A program made the translations under genes and the position numbers. 35,210 bases of DNA from Acidobacteriaceae bacterium (GTDB lineage: Bacteria > Acidobacteriota > Terriglobia > Terriglobales > Acidobacteriaceae), in contig JAJPKO010000002.1 in assembly GCA_021323655.1 (NCBI GenBank), forward strand, positions 1-35,210, written 5' to 3'. The notes beneath the pieces are model-generated. The model saw only the letters and a program-made list of their open reading frames with translations, did not search any database and had not been told where the DNA came from. Below are positions 1 through 6,256 of this stretch, one piece after another. Within the stretch, counting starts at the first letter, position 1. Each line of letters opens with the position of its first letter.

Positions 1-15
1 CGGCCTTCTAAGCCG
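1..15. repeat. left attachment core (direct repeat copy 1)
   Basis: CGGCCTTCTAAGCCG is repeated exactly at 35196-35210. It covers the anticodon stem and loop of tRNA-Arg and is itself a short dyad, as expected of a tyrosine recombinase crossover region. The true identity block may extend beyond the window at the right end into a displaced tRNA 3' fragment. Confidence 0.85.
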
Positions 16-49
16 TAGGTTGCAGGTTCGATCCCTGCCTCGCCTACCA
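1..49 (+). tRNA. tRNA-Arg (anticodon TCT), 3' portion only
   Basis: The visible part runs from the anticodon stem to an encoded CCA at 47-49. The anticodon stem is CGGC (1-4) with GCCG (12-15), and the 7-nt loop CTTCTAA (5-11) places anticodon TCT at 7-9. A 5-nt variable loop follows, then a perfect T arm (GCAGG 22-26 with CCTGC 34-38, TTCGATC loop), the acceptor 3' strand (39-45) and discriminator A46. The 5' half must lie left of the window. By the usual logic of tRNA-targeting integrases, the phage supplies this 3' half and restores an intact tRNA gene on integration. No terminator is visible between the CCA and the first phage gene at 89. Confidence 0.9.
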
Positions 50-88
50 GACCATGGAACGCTCCTTGCAAACAAAGGAGATAATTCC

Positions 89-631
89 GTGGATACATCT
101 CGCAGTGTCCTTCAGCCAACGGCTGAACTGTCCAAAATCGGACAGTTTTCCCTTGACCAGCAACGAATCATCATTCACATCCTTTTCGCCGCGCGCAATC
201 TGGTTGATGTCCAGTTTGCGCGTTCGGCGGGCCGCGTGATTTGCACTGAATGTCTTACAGAGCAAATTTCAGATCGCAAGCTTGAGCACGCCGACTGGTG
301 CCGGACCGGACGCATGAAGAGGCTGCTCGCAGAACTCCTCGATGTACCAAATCCAACAGAAAGGAAAAACGCACAAGCAGAAAAATCCTGTGAACCTGTG
401 GACGCGGCTGTTGAGGAGCAGCCGCGCTCGCGGAATGTTCCTTTTTATGAGCCGTGGACGGTAGATGCGGGGCTGATCAAAGATGCGCAGGGCGCAATCA
501 TGGTAGATCCGCTTGGCAGCGACCTTTCTGTTGCCGATGAGTGGATGGTCATGCGCCGCATTGTAGCGTGTGTGAATGCATGCACCGGAATTTCGACTTA
601 TGAGTTGGAGCGCAAAGGCGGTGTGCAATGA
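89..631 (+). CDS. first early gene, Cys-containing phage protein of unknown function
   Basis: I do not recognise a family. The start is taken as GTG at 89 because AAGGAG (75-80) lies 8 nt upstream and translation from further left would run through the tRNA; this gives 180 residues. Residues about 45-75 hold CTEC, a His and a WC (C-x2-C...H-x2-WC), which could bind zinc; the remainder is mixed and soluble, with no membrane segment. It is the first gene after the left attachment core and overlaps the next gene by 4 bp (ATGA), so it heads the early operon. A hairpin pair lies in its first codons. An early regulatory role would fit its place but is not shown by sequence. Confidence 0.75.
   Translation: MDTSRSVLQPTAELSKIGQFSLDQQRIIIHILFAARNLVDVQFARSAGRVICTECLTEQISDRKLEHADWCRTGRMKRLLAELLDVPNPTERKNAQAEKSCEPVDAAVEEQPRSRNVPFYEPWTVDAGLIKDAQGAIMVDPLGSDLSVADEWMVMRRIVACVNACTGISTYELERKGGVQ
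111..150 (+). promoter_or_regulatory. two mutually exclusive hairpins; the second is terminator- or operator-like
   Basis: Hairpin 1 has arms TTCAGCC (111-117) and GGCTGAA (121-127) with loop AAC. Hairpin 2 has perfect arms AACTGTCC (126-133) and GGACAGTT (140-147), a 6-nt loop, and continues the T-run to TTTT (146-149). The two share bases 126-127, so they compete. They sit about 20-60 nt inside the first early gene, just downstream of the tRNA. Readings: an attenuator of tRNA read-through, or at DNA level a 22-bp repressor operator. The T-run is short, so termination is not certain. Confidence 0.45.
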
Positions 632-1155
632 ACACTCGCGCACTCGTAATCTTTATTGTGCTGGCAGCAGTAGCCGCCCATGCTGAAATTCCTGATGCTC
701 CACGACCTGCACAGAATCAAGATGCACTTCTCCGCGCTGTGGGCATGAAGCCGATTGTTAAGTCCTCTCCGCAGGATAGAGCGATAAATGGCGCGCTGTG
801 GTCCGGCGTTGCCATCACGCGTTTTCTTGATTGGACCTCGACAGAACAATGCCTGCGCCGTCCTTATGCGCAGTGCCATGAGGCACTCTTGCCTGGTGCA
901 TTGGTGCGAAGCAAAACCGGATTTGCATTTTTTGAAGTGGGCATGACTGCGGCAAGCATCGAAGGCCAGCGTTTACTGGAGCAGCACCATCATGCGCGAT
1001 TTGCCCGCATTGCGCAGATGGTGGATGTCGCTTCGATGTCCTATACCGTTATTCGCAATTACCAGCGTTGTGGTTCGACTCCAAAATCTGGTGCACAGAC
1101 GCAGTCGCAGACATTGAGTCCTCCGCTGCACATCACGTTCGGAGGTGGGAAATGA
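628..1155 (+). CDS. secreted protein with signal peptide, unknown function
   Basis: 175 residues. The N-terminus is a classical signal peptide: MNTR, a hydrophobic core (ALVIFIVLAAVAA) and an AHA|E cleavage site at about residue 19-20. The mature protein starts EIPDAPRP, a proline-rich opening I associate with many secreted acidobacterial proteins. A weakly hydrophobic segment around residues 50-65 and two Cys near 80-85 follow. The start overlaps the previous stop (ATGA) and its own stop overlaps the next start. An exported protein in the early operon could act in the envelope, for example in superinfection exclusion, but this is a guess. Its composition suggests a gene taken from the host. 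Confidence 0.75.
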   Translation: MNTRALVIFIVLAAVAAHAEIPDAPRPAQNQDALLRAVGMKPIVKSSPQDRAINGALWSGVAITRFLDWTSTEQCLRRPYAQCHEALLPGALVRSKTGFAFFEVGMTAASIEGQRLLEQHHHARFARIAQMVDVASMSYTVIRNYQRCGSTPKSGAQTQSQTLSPPLHITFGGGK

Positions 1156-1409
1156 ATTCCCCCACTCCGGGCACCTGCCGGTTCTGCGGCTGCAATGGTG
1201 ATTCGTGCAATCTTCCTTCGGGCGATAAGTGCATGTGGCTTGGTCCGTCGCGCACGGTCTGTACGAACCCGGCTTGCATGAGTGCGCATTTTGCTGAGGT
1301 AGCGCGCAAGAAGGCTGAAATAAGAAAGCTGACCAGGCGTCCAAATTCCGCGCAGATCCATGAATTGATCCGCAGGAAAAAGCGCGGCAAGAAAGGACGT
1401 GCGGCATGA
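1152..1409 (+). CDS. small zinc-ribbon protein
   Basis: 85 residues from ATG 1152, which overlaps the preceding TGA. Cysteines CRFCGC near residues 9-14 and further Cys at about 19, 27, 38 and 43 form at least two paired metal-binding sites (C-x2-C and C-x4-C spacings). The C-terminus is strongly basic (RRKKRGKKGR), which suits nucleic-acid binding. It is one link of a chain of 4-bp-overlapping early genes, so it is translationally coupled. No specific function can be assigned. Confidence 0.7.
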   Translation: MNSPTPGTCRFCGCNGDSCNLPSGDKCMWLGPSRTVCTNPACMSAHFAEVARKKAEIRKLTRRPNSAQIHELIRRKKRGKKGRAA

Positions 1410-1735
1410 TTGCAGAAATTCCTGATGGTCTGCGCATCTGTCCAGGCTGCAATGAACTTACATCGGGTGCCGATGAGTACTGCTTTTCCTGTGCGCGATA
1501 CGAGGAATTTTATGAGAGCCGGCAAGCCAGAGGGATACACGCAATCACCGACGTGCAACCGCGTGTTGTGGTTCCTGTTTCGCCTTTGTGCGAAGACGAT
1601 CATTTTGGCGGCTGCATTCCTGGCCTGATGCGCATGATGGTGGTCATGTCTGCGCTTGGTGCATTCATTGTGTTTTTGCCCATGTTGGTACGCATGGCTT
1701 TTTGGCTGGAAAGGATGGTGGGCTTATGGCCGTAG
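1406..1735 (+). CDS. zinc-ribbon protein with C-terminal membrane segments
   Basis: 109 residues, coupled to the preceding gene by ATGA. The N-terminal part has CPGC and CFSC motifs 15 residues apart, a standard zinc-ribbon layout. From about residue 72 there is a long hydrophobic stretch (LMRMMVVMSALGAFIVFLP then a second short one before WLERMVGLW), so the protein is probably an inner-membrane protein with a cytoplasmic zinc ribbon. The stop lies inside the start of the next gene (overlap 1726-1735). Function unknown. Confidence 0.65.
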   Translation: MIAEIPDGLRICPGCNELTSGADEYCFSCARYEEFYESRQARGIHAITDVQPRVVVPVSPLCEDDHFGGCIPGLMRMMVVMSALGAFIVFLPMLVRMAFWLERMVGLWP

Positions 1736-2106
1736 ATGTCGAACTGGTCCCGATCAATATCGGCAATATCAATGATGGCGCGATGATTGACGGATTTGAC
1801 ATTGAGTTGCGTCGCGCGTTGGCAAATATCGCTGACCCTAACACGCCGGCGACCGCCACGCGCGTCATCAAGTTGGAACTCATTCTTAAGCCGCACTCTG
1901 ATCGCGTGACGATTGAGACTGAATTCAAGTGCTCATCGAAGCTGGCTGCCATCGAAACGCACAAGTCGAAATGCTTCCTGGGCAAGGCTGAAGATGGTGC
2001 GCTGGTTGCCTTTGCGAATGACCCGCGTCAGATGCCGCTTTGGAGTGCGCCAAAGCCGAAGGAAGTTCCTGTCATCGCTTTCGATGGAAGCGGTGCGATG
2101 AAATAA
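1726..2106 (+). CDS. conserved early phage protein, unknown function
   Basis: 126 residues from ATG 1726. The protein is mixed alpha/beta without membrane segments; the centre (about residues 45-75) alternates hydrophobic and charged residues (RVIKLELILKPHSDRVTIETEF), suggesting a beta-sheet core. It sits directly upstream of the 2147 gene, with only a Shine-Dalgarno-containing 40-bp gap, and the two probably work as a pair. Neighbouring early phage genes of this size are often recombination or nucleotide-metabolism accessories, but I see no catalytic motif. Confidence 0.65.
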   Translation: MAVDVELVPINIGNINDGAMIDGFDIELRRALANIADPNTPATATRVIKLELILKPHSDRVTIETEFKCSSKLAAIETHKSKCFLGKAEDGALVAFANDPRQMPLWSAPKPKEVPVIAFDGSGAMK

Positions 2107-2146
2107 CGTTTCTGCGCACCGCGCAGAGCAAAAAAGGAGAGAGCAA

Positions 2147-2896
2147 ATGTGGGAAGACGTGAAAGATTTTACTGGTTTCCTTTTTGAGAAACTCCAGCGA
2201 CGCTCCGCCGTTGAAGTCGTCAACGGTCAGCCGTATGCACTCAGGGAAGATGGAACGCTCGGTGCGCCAGTGCGCGATCTGGCGCCGCAGTGGACCAAGC
2301 CAACGCTCGAAGTAAGCACTCTGGCAGGATTTGTCGCGGCATATCAGGCGAAGATGGATGACAGGCCGGACAAGGTTGCTATTCGCATTGTGGGCCATCG
2401 CGTCGTTGAGCTTGTGTCGCAGACTGCTGATGACTACGGACGCAGACATGTGTGGCTGCGTGCCAGGTATGTGGATGAAGTGCCGTTCAAGTTTGATTCT
2501 TACTATGAGCCGGAGAAGTTCTTGATTGATTTCCGCTCCAGTTTTTACTTTAACGACAACGCAGTCAAAGTCCAGCAACTCTGCTCGACACTCTCTGCGG
2601 AGAATTCCGTGGCGGTGGCCGATGATGGTATGAGTCAGGTTGTAACGGTCAAGACGGGCACGGTGGTGAAGAATACTGTCACTCTGCCTGCCGATGGCGT
2701 TCCGCTCATTCCCTGGCGTACATTCCGCGACGCTGCTCCGGTTGAGTCGAAATTTTTGCTGCGCATGAAGAGCGTCAAAGATTCGCTTCCGCTTGTGGCG
2801 CTCATTGACATTGACGCAAAGTGGGAGCTCGACACTATGGGATCTATTAAGAAGTATCTGAGCGATGCGCTGCCTGATGCAGTGATTATCGCTTAA
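2147..2896 (+). CDS. phage protein of unknown function, YfdQ/DUF2303-like layout
   Basis: 249 residues; ATG 2147 follows AAAGGAGAG with ideal spacing. The C-terminal half has PLIPWRTFRDAAPVESKFLLRMKS and later a DIDAKWELDTMGSIKKYL stretch, reminiscent of the RTF-E-QPxSxF and AW-x-EA...I-x-YL pattern I recall from phage proteins of the DUF2303/YfdQ type. That similarity is from memory and not tested. YfdQ-like proteins are encoded in early or accessory phage operons without a known biochemical role. It is the last gene before a long gene-free structured stretch. Confidence 0.7.
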   Translation: MWEDVKDFTGFLFEKLQRRSAVEVVNGQPYALREDGTLGAPVRDLAPQWTKPTLEVSTLAGFVAAYQAKMDDRPDKVAIRIVGHRVVELVSQTADDYGRRHVWLRARYVDEVPFKFDSYYEPEKFLIDFRSSFYFNDNAVKVQQLCSTLSAENSVAVADDGMSQVVTVKTGTVVKNTVTLPADGVPLIPWRTFRDAAPVESKFLLRMKSVKDSLPLVALIDIDAKWELDTMGSIKKYLSDALPDAVIIA

Positions 2897-2903
2897 CAAG
2901 CAG

Positions 2904-3300
2904 CGCCTGAGCATGGTGCTACGCGAGATGCGTAGACGGCCAGTTCGTGGCTCTTGAAACACTCAGGCGTGCAGATTTCGAGATTCGCACAAACAGAGAA
3001 AGCCGGTGGGCTGAGAGAGGCAGCGAGTGCCAGTCCGGGGAGCTACGGGGAATCCGGACCTTGTACCGAGCCAGCGGGTGCTGAAAGTAGTAGCGCAGGA
3101 TGGGCCAAGCGTAGCGCCTCCAACTCACATCGGAGTACATGCCGGCATGGAAGTAAAACGGGCAGAACTGGCATCTGCCCGCAGATATTGATGATGTTTC
3201 CTGCGTGAGCGAGACATGCAGGGACAACATGCAGCGGCTTCGAGCGTTGCTGCTTGCTATCCGCGAGTACGCGCGAACGCTTAATGCCGCTGCATGTTCC
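2904..3300 (+). ncRNA. candidate structured RNA of about 400 nt
   Basis: No convincing gene covers 2897-3337, yet hairpins are dense. From 5' to 3': outer stem 2904-2911 with 2962-2969 (8 bp) enclosing stem-loops 2919-2924/2930-2935 (6 bp, loop GAGAT) and 2940-2942 flanking GTTCG with TGGC (2939-2942/2948-2951), i.e. a three-way junction; then 3001-3004/3009-3012, 3019-3022/3028-3031, 3033-3038/3054-3059 (GTCCGG/CCGGAC), 3072-3075/3080-3083; an 8-bp perfect stem 3159-3166/3174-3181; and a terminal hairpin with 13 perfect base pairs 3226-3238/3286-3298 containing an inner 6-bp stem 3243-3248/3276-3281. A 10-bp long-range pairing 2915-2924 with 3109-3118 competes with the first arm. No known class (TPP, group I/II intron, tmRNA, RNase P) fits. 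The strand follows its neighbours. Confidence 0.5.
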
Positions 3301-3337
3301 ACGTTACACGTTTTGTTCCACGGTCTTTTTGTTTTCA

Positions 3338-3505
3338 ATGAAATGGCGTGAGAAAAAGACGAAATGCAACTGCGGCAGGCAATTGCGTCCTGGACAGCGT
3401 ACATGCCGAAAGTGCCATGCGCGATACATGCGTGAGTGGCGCGCGCAGCGTGTCTTTGTATTGAAGAAAGACGTAGAGACGAAGAAATGGTCGGGACGCG
3501 ATTGA
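3338..3505 (+). CDS. small zinc-ribbon protein upstream of the methyltransferase
   Basis: 55 residues from ATG 3338. The first half carries CNCG (residues 9-12) and CRKC (about 22-25), followed by HARYMREWRAQR, the same layout as many tiny phage zinc-ribbon proteins (CxCG...CxxCHAxYMREWR). The rest is lysine-rich. No clear Shine-Dalgarno is visible, and the structured RNA candidate ends only 37 nt upstream, so expression could depend on that RNA. The stop overlaps the methyltransferase start (ATGATG at 3505). Likely a nucleic-acid-binding protein; function unknown. Confidence 0.65.
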   Translation: MKWREKKTKCNCGRQLRPGQRTCRKCHARYMREWRAQRVFVLKKDVETKKWSGRD

Positions 3506-4545
3506 TGATGAAAGATTGGCGCATTTTGCAAGGCGATGTGCTGGAGCGATTACGGGAGCTTCCAGATGATTCCGTGCATTGTGTCGTTACGAGCCCACCA
3601 TATTGGAGACTGCGCAATTACGGAGTTGTTGGACAGATTGGCGTGGAAAATACTCCCCATGAGTATTTAGAAAAGATGCTTTCTGTTTTTCGTGAAATAC
3701 GTCGCGTGCTGCGCAAGGATGGAACTGCATGGGTAAACATAGGTGATTGTTATGCAGGATCAGGTTGCGGTGGTGGCGGAAGTTATGAATCAGAGCGTCG
3801 TGGCTGGCAGCAGTGCGTAACCAGGCGTGTGCCTCACTTAAAGCGCAAAGATTTAGTGGGAATGCCGTGGCGGTTAGCTTTTGCTTTGCAGGCTGATGGA
3901 TGGTGGTTGCGACAAGACATTGTTTGGTCCAAGCCGAATCCGATGCCTCTCTCTGTTACCGACCGCTGTACGACATCGCATGAGTATATTTTTCTATTGA
4001 CCAAGCGGCCGAAATATTACTTCGACGCTGCTGCTATACGGATTAGGGCCGCTCCTTCATCGGTCCAGCGGTGGCAACAGGATATTGACTCTCAAACTGG
4101 AAGTCTGAGAGCAAATGGTGGTGCAAAGGCCAATGGAACCATGAAGGCTGTTGGCGGACGTCCTACCACGGAATGCCGCGACAAACAGCGTGGACACTCA
4201 CGGCGTCATGCCGGATTCAATGAGCGTTGGGACCATATGACGCATGCAGAGCAGCGAGCATTTGGTGCGAATCGCCGGTCCGTGTGGGAAATTGCGACGC
4301 AAGGGTTTTCCGGAATGCACTTCGCCACGTTCCCGGAGGAAATTCCGCGACTGTGCATCATGGCCGGATGTCCCGAAGGAGGAACCGTGCTTGATCCATT
4401 CAGTGGAGCGGGCACTACTGGCGTAGTTGCTCTGCGTCTTGGCCGCAAATATGTAGGCATCGAAATAAATCCTGAATACGTTGAAATGTCAAAACGCAGG
4501 ATAGAGAATGATGCACCTTTGCTGAACAAAATATCGGGTGATTAA
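3505..4545 (+). CDS. orphan DNA methyltransferase, SPPY type (N4-cytosine or N6-adenine)
   Basis: 346 residues from ATG 3505 (3508 is an equally good alternative). The catalytic motif comes first, TSPPYW at residues 29-34, and the AdoMet-binding motif LDPFSGAGTTG is near the C-terminus (about 296-306), followed by GIEINPEY. This order is that of beta-class amino-methyltransferases. A middle VWSKPNPMP segment is also typical of the family, and the variable 200-260 region would be the target-recognition part. SPPY favours N4-cytosine but does not settle it. No restriction gene accompanies it, so it is probably a phage orphan enzyme protecting its DNA from host restriction or affecting regulation. 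Confidence 0.9.
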   Translation: MMKDWRILQGDVLERLRELPDDSVHCVVTSPPYWRLRNYGVVGQIGVENTPHEYLEKMLSVFREIRRVLRKDGTAWVNIGDCYAGSGCGGGGSYESERRGWQQCVTRRVPHLKRKDLVGMPWRLAFALQADGWWLRQDIVWSKPNPMPLSVTDRCTTSHEYIFLLTKRPKYYFDAAAIRIRAAPSSVQRWQQDIDSQTGSLRANGGAKANGTMKAVGGRPTTECRDKQRGHSRRHAGFNERWDHMTHAEQRAFGANRRSVWEIATQGFSGMHFATFPEEIPRLCIMAGCPEGGTVLDPFSGAGTTGVVALRLGRKYVGIEINPEYVEMSKRRIENDAPLLNKISGD

Positions 4546-4801
4546 CGTGGTTGATGTCACAAAAAATGTGAAGTGCATCTGCGGGCTGGAGCAGCCGCTG
4601 GCGCAGAAGTGCTGCGGGTGCGGCCGCTACTTTATCACTCCGCTCGAAGAAATGGAGCGCAAAGCGATTGTGCGCGCCATTGTGCTGGCTGGGAAAGTGG
4701 CACTTGCCGCGCGCTATCTCGGTGTGAGCAAGACGCTCGTGTATCGCAAGATTCATGCATATGGATTGACTGTCCAGGAGATTCAGAGAGGCAAGCGATG
4801 A
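4538..4801 (+). CDS. zinc-ribbon protein with Fis-type HTH, probable transcription regulator
   Basis: 87 residues from GTG 4538 (GTG 4547 is an alternative). The N-terminus has CICG and CCGCG cysteine pairs (residues about 13-30). Residues about 45-80 (VRAIVLAGKVALAARYLGVSKTLVYRKIHAYGL) match the HTH_8/Fis pattern found at the end of NtrC-type activators: A-x2-LA...AARxLGxSxxxxYRKIxxYGL. The NtrC ATPase and receiver parts are absent, so it is a bare DNA-binding unit. It overlaps both neighbours by a few bases. A role as a phage transcription regulator is likely; its targets are unknown. Confidence 0.75.
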   Translation: MINVVDVTKNVKCICGLEQPLAQKCCGCGRYFITPLEEMERKAIVRAIVLAGKVALAARYLGVSKTLVYRKIHAYGLTVQEIQRGKR

Positions 4802-5043
4802 CAGCATTATTGACGGCACTCATCGAAAGCGAGACCAAAGAGTCGCTGGCCGCGATGGTCTGCGAATTGCGTGAAGAGAGCAGCACGGCTTCAGGTCTGA
4901 GGAAAGCGCACGAAATCGTCGCAGAATTTCTTGGCGAGCTTGAGAAGGCAGAAACGTGCGCAGGCATGGATACTACAGCGGAACAGGCCGCTGTTCTTGC
5001 TGTGGACAAGCGCATTCTGGATGCGCTGGAGGCCGCGCGATGA
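4798..5043 (+). CDS. small acidic alpha-helical protein, unknown function
   Basis: 81 residues; ATG 4798 overlaps the preceding TGA, and its own stop overlaps the ATG of the next gene. The composition is rich in Glu, Ala and Leu with heptad-like spacing, so a helical bundle or coiled coil is expected. There are no Cys pairs of zinc-ribbon type and no membrane segment. I do not recognise a family; it is held in the operon by translational coupling with the HTH gene and the DUF5131 gene. Confidence 0.6.
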   Translation: MTALLTALIESETKESLAAMVCELREESSTASGLRKAHEIVAEFLGELEKAETCAGMDTTAEQAAVLAVDKRILDALEAAR

Positions 5044-6032
5044 ACAAGACAAGCATCGAATGGACGGACGCAACATGGAACCCGATACGGGGATGCTCGC
5101 GTGTGAGTGAAGGCTGCCGCAACTGCTATGCCGAGCGTGTTGCTCGTCGCTTCGGCGGCAAAGGTCAGCCCTATGAAGGACTCGTGCGCATCAATAACTC
5201 AGGCGAGCGAATGCCGCAATGGAATGGTGAAGTACGTCTCATCGAAGAACATCTGCTCGACCCGCTGAAGTGGAAGAAGTCACGGCGAATCTTTGTTAAT
5301 TCGATGTCCGACCTGTTCCACGAGAACATGCCGGATGAGTGGATTGACCGCATCTTCGCCGTGATGGCGCTGTGTCCGCAGCACACGTTCCAGGTGCTGA
5401 CCAAGCGTCCTGAGCGGATGTTGAAGTATTTTTACCTGAGTACAGACAATCGTGAAGAGGCCATTGGCTCTCAGGCGCTTGATATTTCCGCAGGTAAGCA
5501 TTCTGGGATTCTGGAGTTGCCCTTGCCGAATGTCTGGCCGGGCGTGAGCGTCGAGAACCAGAAGACAGCCGATGAGCGCATACCGCTGCTGCTACAGACG
5601 CCTGCTGCTGTATGGTTCATCAGCGCAGAGCCACTGCTGGAAATGATTGATATTTACCAATACCTTGGCGGAGCGAGAAATCCTATCCGTGGACTCAACT
5701 GGGTGATTGTCGGCGGTGAAAGCGGGCCAAAGGCACGGCCCATGCATCCGGACTGGGTGCGCAGCCTGCGCGATCAGTGTCAGGCTGCGGGAGTTTCGTT
5801 CTTCTTCAAGCAATGGGGCGAATGGGAACCGCGTCTCTGGATGAACCAGCACGGTGCGCCATGTCTAAAAATCAGCGTTCCGAATCAGACACACTTTAAG
5901 CCTCGTGACAAGGAAATAATCTTCACCTGCACCGATGATTCGAGTATCAACATGGTGCGCGTCGGAAAGAAAGCCGCAGGCGCTATGCTGGATGGCCGGG
6001 AATGGCGGGAATTTCCGGAGGTCCGCGCGTGA
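5040..6032 (+). CDS. DUF5131 (phage Gp37/Gp68) family protein
   Basis: 330 residues from ATG 5040. The N-terminal signature TSIEWTDATWNPIRGC and a three-cysteine cluster C19-x6-C26-x2-C29 (followed by YA) are hallmarks of this family, as is the end VGKKAAGAMLDGREW. The cluster resembles the CxxxCxxC-like iron-sulfur site of radical SAM enzymes, and a TIM-barrel radical-SAM-like fold has been proposed for the family; the reaction is not known. FFKQWGEWEPR near residue 270 is also family-typical. Members are common in phages of many phyla and often lie beside DUF4326 genes, as here. Length is normal, so the gene looks intact. Confidence 0.9.
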   Translation: MNKTSIEWTDATWNPIRGCSRVSEGCRNCYAERVARRFGGKGQPYEGLVRINNSGERMPQWNGEVRLIEEHLLDPLKWKKSRRIFVNSMSDLFHENMPDEWIDRIFAVMALCPQHTFQVLTKRPERMLKYFYLSTDNREEAIGSQALDISAGKHSGILELPLPNVWPGVSVENQKTADERIPLLLQTPAAVWFISAEPLLEMIDIYQYLGGARNPIRGLNWVIVGGESGPKARPMHPDWVRSLRDQCQAAGVSFFFKQWGEWEPRLWMNQHGAPCLKISVPNQTHFKPRDKEIIFTCTDDSSINMVRVGKKAAGAMLDGREWREFPEVRA

Positions 6033-6060
6033 AGCGAAAGAAGATACTCGCGAGAAGATT

Positions 6061-6234
6061 ATCGGACAAGGAGTAACAGTTGATCGTCAGCCGCTTGCGA
6101 TGTTGCGATATCTCATGATTCGCGGCGAATTGCGCAACCAAATTCATGAACTACGCGGCAAGAACCTTGCTTGCTGGTGTCCGCTAAATCAGCCGTGTCA
6201 CGCAGATGTATTGCTGGAACTGGCGAATCGCTGA
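6061..6234 (+). pseudogene. DUF4326 family, N-terminally truncated
   Basis: The C-terminal family core is clear: LRGKNLACWCPLNQPCHADVLLELAN. Family members normally also carry an upstream block (GRPxxWGNPF-like) of about 30-40 residues, and this is missing here; the in-frame sequence before 6061 is unrelated and belongs to the end of the DUF5131 gene. No good start codon with a Shine-Dalgarno lies in frame: ATG 6100 would give 45 residues. AAGGAG near 6066-6072 points to a TTG in another frame that stops after 12 codons. Either a decayed gene or a reduced domain expressed from 6100. The CWC...PCH residues are intact. Confidence 0.6.
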
Positions 6235-6256
6235 GTGGAGTTGTGCCTTGGGGAAC

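Noticed and set aside
20-88. Extension of the first gene upstream to ATG 20
   Set aside because: It would translate through the tRNA; AAGGAG plus GTG 89 explains the start better.
2072-2962. 296-codon open frame on the minus strand
   Set aside because: Shadow of the well-supported gene at 2147, which has an ideal ribosome-binding site and protein-like sequence.
3001-3060. CTGAGA element as a possible TPP riboswitch, or domain V of a group II intron
   Set aside because: The other conserved TPP segments are absent, and no 34-nt domain V hairpin or reverse transcriptase is present.
2954-3208. 84-codon rightward open frame
   Set aside because: Composition (Ser, Gly, Ala, Arg) is that of chance translation; it starts inside a stem of the RNA candidate and has no Shine-Dalgarno.
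2919-3617. 232-codon open frame on the minus strand over the structured stretch
   Set aside because: Low-complexity Ser/Arg-rich translation, opposite to all neighbours, runs into the methyltransferase gene on the other strand and has no ribosome-binding site.
5935-6060. N-terminal extension of the DUF4326 gene
   Set aside because: These codons are the out-of-frame shadow of the DUF5131 C-terminus and show no family similarity.
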